DNA of 21,987 bases, from the NCBI GenBank assembly GCA_004151065.3, contig NWUY0300027606.1:18008-39994 (forward strand). Reading direction: 5' to 3'. The stretch comes from Larix sibirica (Eukaryota > Streptophyta > Pinopsida > Pinales > Pinaceae). Shown here piece by piece: positions 1 through 8,781 of the stretch (the stretch's first letter is position 1; each line of letters starts with the position of its first letter). Under the pieces are notes generated by a model. The model did not search any database, was not told the origin of the DNA, and was given only the letters and a program-made list of their open reading frames with translations. The position numbers were made by a program, and so were the translations under genes.

Positions 1-153
1 CGGGACTATGTTTGGATTTCATAATAGAATGAAAAGAGTATTTTGACAGAGGATATGTAAATGAAATTATAGGAAATCCATGTACCTATATAGAAAATAA
101 GCAAATGGTGCCGATACCTAGCCATGAGTGCCAGCTATATAGATTCACAATTT
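1..153 (-). pseudogene. Partial duplicate of cytochrome b561 exon 3 and intron 3
   Basis: Bases 1-153 are a diverged direct copy of about 1245-1396, which is intron 3 plus the 3' part of exon 3 of the b561 gene. On the minus strand the exon part (86-153) reads NLYSWHSWLGIGTICLFSI and then TAG where the intact gene has the CAG glutamine codon just before the donor site; the donor GTACATGG itself is kept. Similarity stops abruptly near 153, so the 5' half of the exon is missing or replaced. It may be the remnant of a tandem b561 paralogue running off the left edge of the window. No exon 4 of this copy can be seen, because it would lie outside. Confidence 0.75.
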
Positions 154-515
154 GTAGGCAACAATATCACTAGATTAAATTTCAAACCTGTGTACTATGA
201 ACCTAGCCGGAAATGCTTTTTTATAAAACAATTTTTTTCCACCATGATACAGAAGTTAATGTGGTTTATGATAGTAAGCTTTATAATCCAATATCTGCTA
301 CAAATCAAAAGATAGTTCTGCATGTTAAGTTCATCTTAGCTAGTATTTCGCAGCACTGCCTTATGTTTTGAATTTAGTTGTATTTTTAAGGGGCAATGTA
401 AATATTATTCCAGGACAGAAAACTAGCTCACCTCTCGATAACGGACCTTTGAAAAGATTAACTATCAATATAAAGTATAGATTTGAACAAAAATGTCAAT
501 AAGTGAAAAACTTAC
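154..515. other. Non-coding spacer, nothing recognised
   Basis: AT-rich sequence between the duplicated b561 exon piece and the WD40 exon. I looked on the minus strand for the next WD40 exon (the family continues with a segment like TSVSYHP) and did not find it. The 63-codon plus-strand frame at 124-315 overlaps the b561 duplicate in antisense and has no recognisable content. Confidence 0.5.
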
Positions 516-650
516 TACCACCGATGCATGATATCTGAATGATGAAACAACTGAACCTTCCACCGGATCCCAAAAAAATATGAAGCCATCCTTAGATCCA
601 CCAACAACATGCGCATCTGTATTCGTGAGGCAGCTATCCATTTTTTTAAC
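516..650 (-). pseudogene. Isolated exon of a WDR83/MORG1-like WD40-repeat protein
   Basis: The minus strand is open for 45 codons (135 bp) between an acceptor-like CAG and a consensus donor GTAAGT. It contains CLTNTDAHVVGGSKDG, then FIFFWDPVEGSVVSSFR and HASVV. From memory of the family this matches the last WD repeat of WDR83/MORG1 (human form has SEDGKVFFWDLVEG; plant forms have CLTN.DAHV.GGSEDG), a WD40 scaffold linked to splicing and MAPK signalling. The WD dipeptide is kept. The donor falls where the family would continue into TSVSYHP, but no neighbouring exon was found on either side, so this is probably an orphan fragment. It lies 246 bp downstream of the b561 stop on the same strand. 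Alternatively it is one exon of a gene extending out of the window. Confidence 0.7.
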
Positions 651-896
651 CTGTGTTTTGGGTTCTTGACTTTCAATGCTTGTTTGAAATGATGGTCATC
701 CTGTCAAAGAGAAAGAAGCATTAGAACAAGATTCTTAATATATGCAAGACAAAACTAAAAATTTAATACAATATCCACCAAAATTTTATCGTTTCATGTT
801 TTGCTTTGACTAGAATTAAGCCACCAGAATCAGAAAATACAACCTATGTCATGCCTTATAACATTCAGAGGGACACAAATCAAATGTTCTTCCTAA

Positions 897-1205
897 CTAG
901 GGTTCTATACTCACTGGATGGTACCCTTCAGGTTCAATTTCACTTGGTAAAATGGCAGAAAGAATTACAACCCCCCCAAATATAAGTACTACCATTGCAG
1001 TAAAATTTACTAACATGGCTTCGGAACCATATTTGTATAACCCTGAACTCTCAAGGAAGGTAAGCTTCTCCAGAAACCCAAGTTCTGCTGTTGCTATCGC
1101 AAACAGATATATCAAAACCCCGAAGAAGACATGCCATGGGAGAATAGCAGCCTTTATGGGATCCGGTGCACCAGGATAGAAGAAAACGGAGAATCCAACC
1201 AACCA
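897..1205 (-). CDS. Cytochrome b561 exon 4 with stop codon
   Basis: Acceptor TTTTCAG, then WLVGFSVFFYPGAP, the fourth haem histidine in LPWHVFFG, LGFLEKLTFLE, YGSEAMLVNF and a hydrophilic tail ending SIEP before TAG at 897-899. A donor-like GTGAGTATA overlaps the codons for V and S near the end. If used, it would replace the last five residues by a downstream exon, but none was identified. Confidence 0.88.
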   Translation of the reverse strand, partial: WLVGFSVFFYPGAPDPIKAAILPWHVFFGVLIYLFAIATAELGFLEKLTFLESSGLYKYGSEAMLVNFTAMVVLIFGGVVILSAILPSEIEPEGYHPVSIEP

Positions 1206-4200
1206 CTGAAAAGAAATTTTTAAAAAATCAGCATATGAACAAACCGGGACTATGTTTGGATTTCATAATAAAATGCGTATTTTAACAGAGAGAGGAAATG
1301 TAAATGAAATTATAGGAAATCCATGTACCTGTATAGCAAATAAGCAAATGGTGCCGAGACCTAGCCATGAGTGCCAACTATATAGATTCACGATTCCGCT
1401 CTCATTATGGTATTTAAAAGCTGTGTATATTCCAAGGATTCCTAAACCCAAAGCAAGCAAATGTAGAGAAAAATGTACTTTTTTTTTGTACTCTCTGTCT
1501 CCAGGAAGGACTTTGTAAGCAAGAATTGCTGTTCTCAAAACAAAGCCATATTTCGAAACCCATAAGCTGCAAGTCAGAATCCAAAATAATATGGATGCAA
1601 AATATGACAAGCAACGTCAGGAATAAGATTCATATTGAGTACAGAACTTTCACAAGGATATTCTTCTTACCTTCACTCGCAATGAAAATGAAGCCTATGA
1701 GCATTAGAACAGGGTGAAGCTGTAAAGAAACCCAATTTCACCAAATTCCGAAAAATGTCAGTAATCGATCCATTATACCATTCAGAAAGCCTAGAAACCC
1801 AATTTCACCAAATTCCGAAAAATGTCAGTAATCGATCCATTATACCATTCAGAAAGCCTGCTGTTTCAACTATTATTTTCTAAGGTTCTCCTATACCGCA
1901 ATCAATGATTCTTCTATTTATGCAAGCCTAGTCTCTAGATGACCAGCTAATTAAATTGTCCAGGCCTTTACAATCTTCACTCCATAGATGAGGGTATACA
2001 ATAAAAAAAAATGCCGAGATCAATGAGTCCTAGCACATCAAGATATACAATTCCATGAATGCAATAATTAGCCCAATCAAGAATCGTTAAACATAAAAGC
2101 TCAGATGATATCTGAATTTTAATTTCAATCTAATAATCTACTCATTCTAAAAGTAAGTTAAATTATTGTACCAATCCACAATTCAGGCTAGCATTTAGCA
2201 GGCTTCTAGAAAAACACAGGTCATGATTAAAGCTATTACATGATGGCAAGCATAAGCACCCAGCAGTGGTGCATTAATTACTATATAGACTGGGATATAT
2301 CTTATCATTAATTACTATATAGACTGGGATATATCTTATCAGATCTAAGTTAATCCTGTTCAGTATATATTCCAGCTTATGGTAATAAATAGTGCACTAC
2401 TGGGTGATTATTGGCAATATTGATTGCCATTAGATAATTATCTTAAACATTTAGTAGCTACTCACTTGAATAGTCATTTTTAATAAACAACATCTCAATC
2501 AACATAAAAAAACACACACAAATATTTTACATTTTCTCAAAAAAGAAAAAGAATGTGAAAAAGAATTCAAACACCATGGATATTTGAACCATCTTTTTCC
2601 CTATGTGCAACTCGAGAAGACTATTCCATTAGCTCATTCATTCTATTATGCCCATCCCTTCCACCATTTGATTCTAGGTGTTTCCATGCTACACTCATGA
2701 CCATTCTCAGGCTAGAGAGTGTAATTGAAACCTATAAGTAACCCAGGAGAGCTGAAGAAGAGAAGGTTGTAAGCCTGAGAAGAGAGATGGAAGGTTGCAA
2801 AGAAGCACAGAGGTTGTGTTGATGAGAAATCATCCCCATTTTGCTGTAGACTGTTGCTCAAGAGCTAAGTTGATGACTTTGATGGATTGATCCTAGGGGT
2901 AGACAATGGGTTGGAATCCTTTTGCACAAACTGAGAATACTAAGAGGGAGAAGGGTTTCCTGAGGGAAGTAAGGAAAGAAAAGACTTTCTATTACACATG
3001 AGGGACTGTTTAGCACAGAAAGGGTATATTCTTGGTGGGCGGTGGAAGGGAGTGCCATGGTTGGCCTAGTTGGAAGGTTGCCTAGAGATTTTTCTAGTGA
3101 ATAGCTTGGCTGAAGAGCAATTGGATTAAGTAAGTGATCTGAGTGTGATGGACCGGTTTCCTTTGGCCTTGTGGCTTCATAGCCCAGCATGTGGGTGGAA
3201 TCTACAGGGAATTGTCTATGATTGGATGGAAAATTGCTCTCTAAGAACCAATTTCCTTGGACCAGCTTGTACAAAGATAAGTGTTCCATCTCTGTGATAT
3301 GAATTTGTGTATAATTCTGCTAATAAACTTGTGTTTTGCTTATGTATGAATTTGGGATTGGAAAAAGAGTTCATGGTTAAATAATGTAAATAATGTTGCA
3401 TGCATAGTTGATGCATTGCTTCACGGGTTAATTTGAAAGTGCCTTTGAGTTTATTTGGCTTGAATTACCTTTTGCATTCAGTGTTTTATCCACGCATGAT
3501 GGTTGCATTGATGGGTTAAATGCCTTTATAAATCAAACTACCTTAGTGTATTTGCGTTCGAATTTATGCTATGCTTTTTGGCATTATGTGATGCGTTCGA
3601 TTTCGAAGCTGGATTGCATAGACCAGATCCAGTTTGAAACCTTGCGTTCGAATTATGCTATGCCTTTTGGCATTATTTCGAAGTATTCCTTCAAAATACG
3701 TCGATGGGCCCTTTGTGTTTGAAGGTGGATCCTTCGATTTACCCGTCATGCTTAAGTTCAAATTTTCAAAGTGCTCCTTCGAATGGGCTGAAAGGCCCTT
3801 TTCTTTTACTGTTATCTTCAAAGTGGATGATCATGCTCTTCTTGGGAAGAGGCCCAAAACCCTTATCTTTTGAATCGATCACATCTTCGAAAGAGCCTCG
3901 ATGGGCATCTTTCAAAATGGCTCGAAGTCCTTATCTTTTGAAGTGGCATCTACGACAGAGGCTCAATGGTCTATCGGGTGAATCGTTCAAAAGTGGTTGA
4001 TGGTAAGATTTTGAGAGGGTTCGATGGTATTTCGGGTGGATCTTTGGAAAGTGGTCAATGACCATCTTTCAAAGAACCCAATGGCCTTGTCTTAGCTTTC
4101 GAAAGTGGTCATTGGTCAATGGCCATCTTTCGAAGAGGCCCAATGGCTTTGTGTTAGTCTCTCAGAGTGGAATGTTCAAAAGGGACTTGATGGTCTGAAA

Positions 4201-6363
4201 GTGGTCGATGGCCATCTTTTGAAAGTGGCAATAACTTTCTGTGGAAAAAGTCTAATGGCTTTTTCCATAAGGGAGATCTTTTGAAGTGGTTCGATGAGCC
4301 TTGTTTTTCTTTTTTAAAGTCTATTTTTTTTAAGCTAGTGTCTATGGAGTTTCAAACTAGTGACCTAATATCAGGAGTGTCTTAACCGTACATCCATTCA
4401 CCGTCTATTTTATACCTCGTTATACCTCGTGGACATTTTTCAAAATCTATTAAGTCTATTTGAAAAAACATCTTTTGAAAATAACTCAATGCTCTTTGGA
4501 GTGGGGATTCGAGAGTAGATCTTTAGAAATGGCTTGATGGTCTATTGGCTAGATTCAAAGGAAGGCTTTTCAAAGTGGCTCACTGGGTTGTTTTCATTTG
4601 GTTGGGAGCAGATCTTTCAGAGAGGCCCGATGAGCTTGTTGCTGTCTTTTAAAGTGGAATCTTCAAAGTAGGGTTGATGGCCTGTCAGGCAAATCTTTTG
4701 AAAGCACATAATGGGTTATTTGAAAGAGTTCTAATGGCATAGATGTGTACAAGTATGCTTTGTGTTCCTTGGTAGTGGCCCAATGTGTAGGCACGTGGTT
4801 GTTTGTATGTATTCTTTCAAAAGATGAATCGGGGGAAATCAAATCAGACCCAATGTGTATTTTCAAAGAGGGTCAATGGCCCAGTGGTTGCACCTTTGAT
4901 TTGGGCTCGATGACCTTTCGAATAAGGGTTACAAGTGGTCTTCGACCCACGTAACCAGAGCAGGATTGGAAAGAAAATTAATTGAAACCCCTGAAAGATT
5001 AAGTTCGACGAATATGGCTACCAAGCGGATGGATCCGTAACAAAGCTACACTGTAATGATCGAAATTCACAAGTGGCTGGTGTAGATCTCCCAAGCCACT
5101 CCGTGAACATGGCTGACTGATAAGGTTGTTGTAATGGTTTCAACCCTGGGCACTAACCATTAAAAAGTTCATGGAAAAATAGCTAACTACTAGTAAACAA
5201 TGAATTCATTGATTCCATTACAGGTTGCTTATTGTTTAGCGAGTTAAAAAACCTGTTAAGAGTTTATTAAAACTCAAAGTTTTGGATTTCATCCAGGTGA
5301 ATCAATCTTCAAGGGATATCAAGGCGTTTGATTAAATGCATTGGGATTCCCTTAAGATGGGTTCGAAAATGGGATTCCAATGCATTCAATCACACATTGG
5401 AATCCCCTGAAATCCCCTGAAAATGGAGGATCCCAATAAGTTCGCTTGAACGCATTGGAGTCCCCTGAAGATGGACTCGAAAATGGACTCACCTACACAT
5501 TGGGATCCCCTCAAAATGGACTCACCTACACATTGGGATCCCCTGGAAATGGAGAATCCCAATGGATTCGATTGAACGCATTGGAATCCCCTGAAAATGG
5601 ACTTGAAGATGGACTCACCTCGATGAACTCCGAAACGTTGGGTTTTAATAAACACTTAGGTTTTTACACTCGCTAAATATTAGTAAACAAATCCTGCTGT
5701 CAAACATCCAAGGCCGAAGACAGGCAATACAGTCCACCGCCATGTACAAGCAGCGCACATGTTGGACACAAATACCAACACAACATTTCCAAGTCATTTC
5801 CAAGTCAGAAGGCACACAAACAATACAAGACACTAAATAGATTCAAAAGCTGCGTAGTCTCATTCTCACTTTCAATTCAATCTTAACCAAAACCACTGCT
5901 GATAACAATCAATTTCCATGGTTGTAACACAGCCAAATGCATATTCCCAGATTACACAAGCCTAGCTAATTCGATTGCCGAATTCTAGCTACACCCTTTC
6001 AGTTTACTCATTGAATAGACGATTGATCAGACTAATCTCTCAAATAAAACCAACCCCTGCAATGTTGTTAAAACAGTTACTGTTCTCAGACCCCACAGTT
6101 CTATAAATCCCCATATGCTCGTACCCTCCTAAATCAAACAAACCGACATCAATAAAAATCACACCAAACTAAAACTGAAAAAGGAGAAGAAATGAAATCA
6201 GAGGACTCACATTGAATATGTGGCTCTTATTGGTTGCCTCCCACGCCAGCCCGCCTCTGAAGTAAATGCACCAGACCAGCACCAGGACAATGGCTGCCAA
6301 CCCCAACATGTGAACTACCCATGTTACAGGCCTTGCGATTATGCCAAGACGTTTTGAATCCAT
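897..6363 (-). CDS. Cytochrome b561, transmembrane ascorbate ferrireductase family (4 exons)
   Basis: Predicted product of 236 aa, built from exons 6211-6363, 1671-1719, 1329-1528 and 897-1205; all joins are GT-AG and keep frame. Plant b561 proteins are usually about 220-240 aa with six membrane helices. They move electrons from cytosolic ascorbate across the tonoplast or another endomembrane to monodehydroascorbate or ferric chelates. The four haem-ligand histidines fall at H53 (LHPVLM), H86 (KKVHF), H120 (YSWHSW) and H159 (LPWHV), spaced as in the family. Other conserved parts are RGGLAW, NKSHIFN, AILAYK, FKYHNESGI, LGFLEKLTFLE and YGSEAMLVNF. The start at 6363 gives the normal short N-terminus. 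No stop or frameshift is seen, so it is probably functional. The start-proximal intron is unusually long (4491 bp). A GTGAGT inside the last codons could act as an alternative donor. The paralogue (tonoplast or other) is not resolved. Confidence 0.9.
1329..1528 (-). CDS. Cytochrome b561 exon 3 (200 bp)
   Basis: Acceptor GAGAACAG, then codons for ILAYKVLPGDREYKKK, the third helix with FKYHNESGI, and YSWHSWLGLG, ending at CAG before the donor GTACATGG. It carries two haem-ligand histidines and the lysine-rich loop that the family uses at the ascorbate side. It is the source of the degenerate copy at 1-153. Confidence 0.9.
1671..1719 (-). CDS. Cytochrome b561 exon 2 (49 bp micro-exon)
   Basis: Reads LHPVLMLIGFIFIASE plus one base. 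It carries the first haem-ligand histidine. The acceptor is TTTCTTTACAG and the donor GTAAGAAG. It is too short and too spliced to appear as an open reading frame by itself; it was found by asking what must join HIFN to AILAYK in this family. Confidence 0.88.
1726..1859. repeat. 67-bp perfect tandem duplication at the intron 1 acceptor
   Basis: Copies 1726-1792 and 1793-1859 look identical. The proximal copy begins 7 bp from exon 2. Seen on the minus strand, the pyrimidine stretch GGGTTTC before the acceptor is duplicated, but the AG itself is not. The lack of divergence suggests a recent slip or repair event. Confidence 0.9.
2257..2406. mobile_element. MITE-like foldback element (about 150 bp)
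   Basis: The left arm CACCCAGCAGTGGTGCA at 2257 and the right arm TGCACTACTGGGTG ending at 2406 are imperfect inverted repeats, and the similarity runs further inward (ATTACTATA against a TATGGTAAT-type arm). The element is AT-rich and non-coding. I could not find a convincing target-site duplication (TAA on the left, TTA on the right are not identical), so the superfamily is undecided. Confidence 0.55.
2272..2339. repeat. 34-bp perfect tandem duplication inside the MITE-like element
   Basis: Two adjacent identical units begin CATTAATTACTATATAGAC at 2272 and 2306. The duplication lies just inside the left arm of the foldback element and extends it. Confidence 0.9.
2407..3552. other. Intronic sequence without a recognised gene
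   Basis: The first part is AT-rich; about 2690-3300 is of mixed composition. A 143-codon minus-strand frame (2858-3289) has no family I recognise and is rich in Pro, Ser, Leu and His without clear domains. It may be part of an old LTR-type or other repeat, but I saw no LTR ends, primer binding site or polyprotein motif. Confidence 0.4.
3553..3676. repeat. Direct repeat of about 35 bp
   Basis: The unit GCGTTCGAATT followed by ATGCTATG and TTTTGGCATTAT occurs at about 3553-3587 and again at 3643-3676, with small differences. It leads into the TTCGAA-rich repeat field. Confidence 0.75.
3600..4960. repeat. Degenerate TTCGAA / CAATGGCC repeat field
   Basis: Variants of TTCGAAAGTGG, GATGGCCATCTTT and GAGGCCCAATGG recur at roughly 40-bp steps. 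Including the flanking repeat from 3558, the palindrome TTCGAA occurs nine times (3558, 3602, 3648, 3677, 3778, 3886, 4098, 4129, 4917), far above chance for about 1.4 kb. Units vary in length and sequence, so this is an old, decayed satellite or minisatellite rather than a fresh array. Frames on both strands (for example 3704-4000 and 4745-4954) are by-products of the repeat. It lies within intron 1 of b561. Confidence 0.7.
5320..5630. repeat. Minisatellite with 33-bp units and 126-bp higher-order period
   Basis: The core CATTGGGATCCCCTGAAAAT alternates with ATGGACTCACCT. Two adjacent 33-bp units start at 5485 and 5518. A longer block starting TTCG(C/A)TTGAACGCATTGG recurs at 5441 and 5567, a 126-bp period. 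Because both periods are multiples of three, frames stay open on both strands (89 codons minus, 76 codons plus) and look like a repeat protein. The position inside an intron and the lack of coding bias argue against a real protein. Confidence 0.8.
6211..6363 (-). CDS. Cytochrome b561 exon 1 (51 codons)
   Basis: Starts MDSKRLGIIARPVTW and continues with the first membrane helix and YFRGGLAW, ending in NKSHIFN. The donor GTGAGT follows at 6205-6210, after a complete codon. The ATG is the only one in frame at the expected distance from the first helix. Confidence 0.88.
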
Positions 6364-6700
6364 TGCCTGGTTACAGAAATCTATAGGCTGCTGTTCACCA
6401 ATCTGAGTGCTTCCTTCTCTGCTTTAACCGGATGCCCAATTCCCCAAGTCAGCTTTCTGGCCTATCTATCGTCTGCTTATGTAGGCCGATATGAAAATAT
6501 CGGCAGAGATTATGACACGAAGAAGAGCTTTTCAGCACCACAATTTTATTTCCTCTACCCGTCTGCTGCAAATAACTGTTCTGTTTGGATTTTATTAATG
6601 TCTGCAGAATTGGGCCACAGCCAGAATGGCTCAATTTCAATGTAGTAGGAGAAATTTTGGCCGGAGGCATCATCTGTTCTTTAAAGCATTTTTAATTAGA
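6364..6700 (-). promoter_or_regulatory. Presumed 5' UTR and proximal promoter of b561
   Basis: This stretch is immediately upstream of the start codon on the minus strand and is clearly less AT-rich than the sequence beyond 6720. No convincing TATA box could be placed; minus-strand ATAAAA runs at about 6740-6770 are in general AT-rich DNA. The assignment rests on position only. Confidence 0.35.
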
Positions 6701-8150
6701 AAGTTCTTGGGGCCAGAAGTTTGTCAGTGATGTGAGAGTATTTGACCATTTATTTTATTTTTATTTTATCATATTATCAGATATTTTATTATGTACTCTT
6801 TATCATTCATAGGCGCCATCATTCATACACATGTCCTCACGTATATTTATTATATACTAATCATCAATTATATAATTAATTTATTTATTTTAGTAATGGA
6901 ATTTGGGTAGTCATGTGAGGAAATGAGATTCTAACGGTGTATAATTTGAATAAGTTAAATAAAAATTCATTTTTTTATTATAGAATATTTTTATTTTGTG
7001 TATAATTATAATTTTATTTTTTACTTAATAGATAAAAATTTTCGGTAAAATATTATTTAGAAAAAAAAAGGCTTAACAAACAATTTAATTCATTTCATTA
7101 AAAACTATTCTAATATGTTAAATATTGGTTAAATTATTTTTAATTTATAATTGAAAACGTTAGTAATGACATATTTATTAAAGTTGAATCAACTTTGTTA
7201 TATCACATTTAAAAATAAATTTAAAAATTATTTGATTCTTTAAAATTTTATTATAAGATAAATATAATATATTTTTTTTCCATTAAAAAATGCATCTCTA
7301 TTTACTATAATGTTTTATAACTCATTCTTGGATTTCATTTCACATTAATATTATCCGTTAGTATAAATTCAATGTTAATATAGTTAAATAAAAATCATCC
7401 TTGATGCAATTTGTAAATTGCATAAAATTATTTTTTGGATCATACATCCTAAATTGATAAACAATATTACTTTTCAAATATAACAACATTATACATAGAA
7501 GTGTATCATTTAATTATTAATGTTTTGCATAAAATCATGGTTAGCATTATCTATATATTTTTATTTAAAATTGAAAAAAGTTAATTTTTTATTTTTAATT
7601 TTTTATTAGCAAGTTTTAATAAATTTATATTAATGAAATTATTATTTTTAATGTAAAAAAAATTATCATTCTCTAATAATCTTTATATCTACATTTTTAT
7701 CATGTTAAAAATATCCATATCTATTTTTATTTTATTGCATTACTTTTTAAATCTATACAACTTTTAAAAATATTAAATTATATATCCTCCCCTCGTATTC
7801 CATATTAATCTTTTCCCTCCGGAATTTTGACCAAAATATGTACCCACTTCACACTAAAGTCAATCAACAAAAACAACCTTTACTTACCCTTCCATCATAA
7901 AACATTAAATAAAAACAGAAAAAATCTAAAAAGATTGAGTACTCAATACAACTCTCTAATCGTCTTCGTCCTAAACTTTGACCAAGTACATACCAACTTC
8001 AACATTGAATATTCGAGAGCCTTTTCATAGATAAAAAATAAAATAAAAGCATAAAACCTAAAGAAATTGGGTAACTACTCTAAAGCACAATATCGAGTTG
8101 GGATAAATTATATTTATTTGGATTGAAGTTTGTGTTTTAGATGATAATGT
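6700..8150. other. Very AT-rich intergenic spacer
   Basis: This is about 1.4 kb of extremely AT-rich sequence with many A and T runs and no sustained coding frame; the 67-codon frame at 7827-8030 has no recognisable content. It separates the b561 promoter side from the LINE remnants. A matrix-attachment role is possible on composition alone but is not supported by any specific motif. Confidence 0.5.
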
Positions 8151-8165
8151 TGATGTTTTAATTTT

Positions 8166-8781
8166 ATTTCGTGTATACATATGAGCTATGGGTTTTAAAA
8201 ATTCTATCAAGTCTTGCATCTCATTATGGAATCAAATTTATTTGAGTTTATGGGATGCTAAAATTGTGATTGACTGGGTAAATTGTGATTGGCTGGGTAA
8301 ATGAAAAAAAATATTGTCATAACATCTATTTAAACCTGATACTTGAAGAGATTAAAATATTAAAGGTTTACTTCGAAGATACATCTTTCTCACACATTCA
8401 CAGGGAGAGAAATACAGATGATGATTCACTTTCTAAGGCAGGCCTAGAGCTAAGAGGTGGAGAAATGCAACTTATAAAGAGAAGGATGGTGAAGCTACAA
8501 AAATACAACAATCTTTTATTTGGGATCCTCATTGATAGATATAGTCTTTTCTTTGGCAACGTACAGGGTTTTTATTGTCCTTGTAAGACTGAATCTAAAG
8601 TCTTTCTTTTTTAAGAATGTAAGCAAGTTTAAAGATAGCTTGTGAAGCTACTATAAAACTATGATGATCCAATTTTGAAAATTATGATGCTCTATTTTCT
8701 AGAAAGGTAAGTGATTTTGAAGAATGTAATTTCTATTTTCTATAAATAAAATTACGATTTTTTTACGTGGAAAAAAAAATA
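8166..8781 (+). mobile_element. 5'-truncated LINE 3' end with RNase H remnant
   Basis: The plus strand keeps the end of a plant L1-type RNase H domain: DAKIVIDWVN, then FSHIHRERN and DSLSKAGLEL, matching the family pattern of VFGDSK..IDW and F.HIYRE.N..AD.LSK. The upstream part is shifted by a one-base loss before GATGCT and by a 19-bp duplication. The frame then runs to 8614. The sequence ends in TACGTGG plus nine A (8771-8779), the same kind of end as the larger LINE at 14730. Flanking TGATGTT-nn-AATTTT at 8151-8165 and 8782-8796 is a candidate target-site duplication (13 of 15 bases). If real, this is an insertion of about 610 bp, dead on arrival. Confidence 0.75.
8262..8299. repeat. 19-bp tandem duplication in the LINE RNase H remnant
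   Basis: AATTGTGATTGACTGGGTA at 8262 is followed directly by AATTGTGATTGGCTGGGTA at 8281. The 19-bp step shifts the reading frame, so only the second copy connects to the downstream RNase H frame. Confidence 0.85.

Larger units (their letters stand above)
1720..6210 (-). other. Long intron 1 of the b561 gene, repeat-filled
   Basis: This 4491-bp intron begins GTGAGTCC and ends in TTTCTTTACAG. It holds a 67-bp tandem duplication beside the acceptor, a MITE-like foldback element, a field of TTCGAA-rich degenerate repeats and a 33/126-bp minisatellite, each listed separately. The remaining stretches (1860-2256, 4961-5320, 5650-6210) show no gene. Confidence 0.75.

Noticed and set aside
952-1518. 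Plus-strand frames opposite b561 exons 3 and 4
   Set aside because: Antisense shadows of clear coding exons.
2858-3289. 143-codon minus-strand frame as a gene
   Set aside because: No domain, unusual Pro/Ser/His-rich composition, lies in the b561 intron, no recognised homology.
2690-3350. LTR retrotransposon in the b561 intron
   Set aside because: No paired LTRs, primer binding site, polypurine tract or gag/pol motif could be found.
3564-4000. Overlapping frames on both strands as small proteins
   Set aside because: They fall in the TTCGAA-rich degenerate repeat and are open on both strands because of the repeat.
3600-5630. CRISPR-like array
   Set aside because: Units are degenerate, without constant repeats and unique spacers, and the DNA is plant nuclear.
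5386-5676. Repeat proteins encoded by the minisatellite
   Set aside because: Open on both strands because the unit length is a multiple of three; intronic position.
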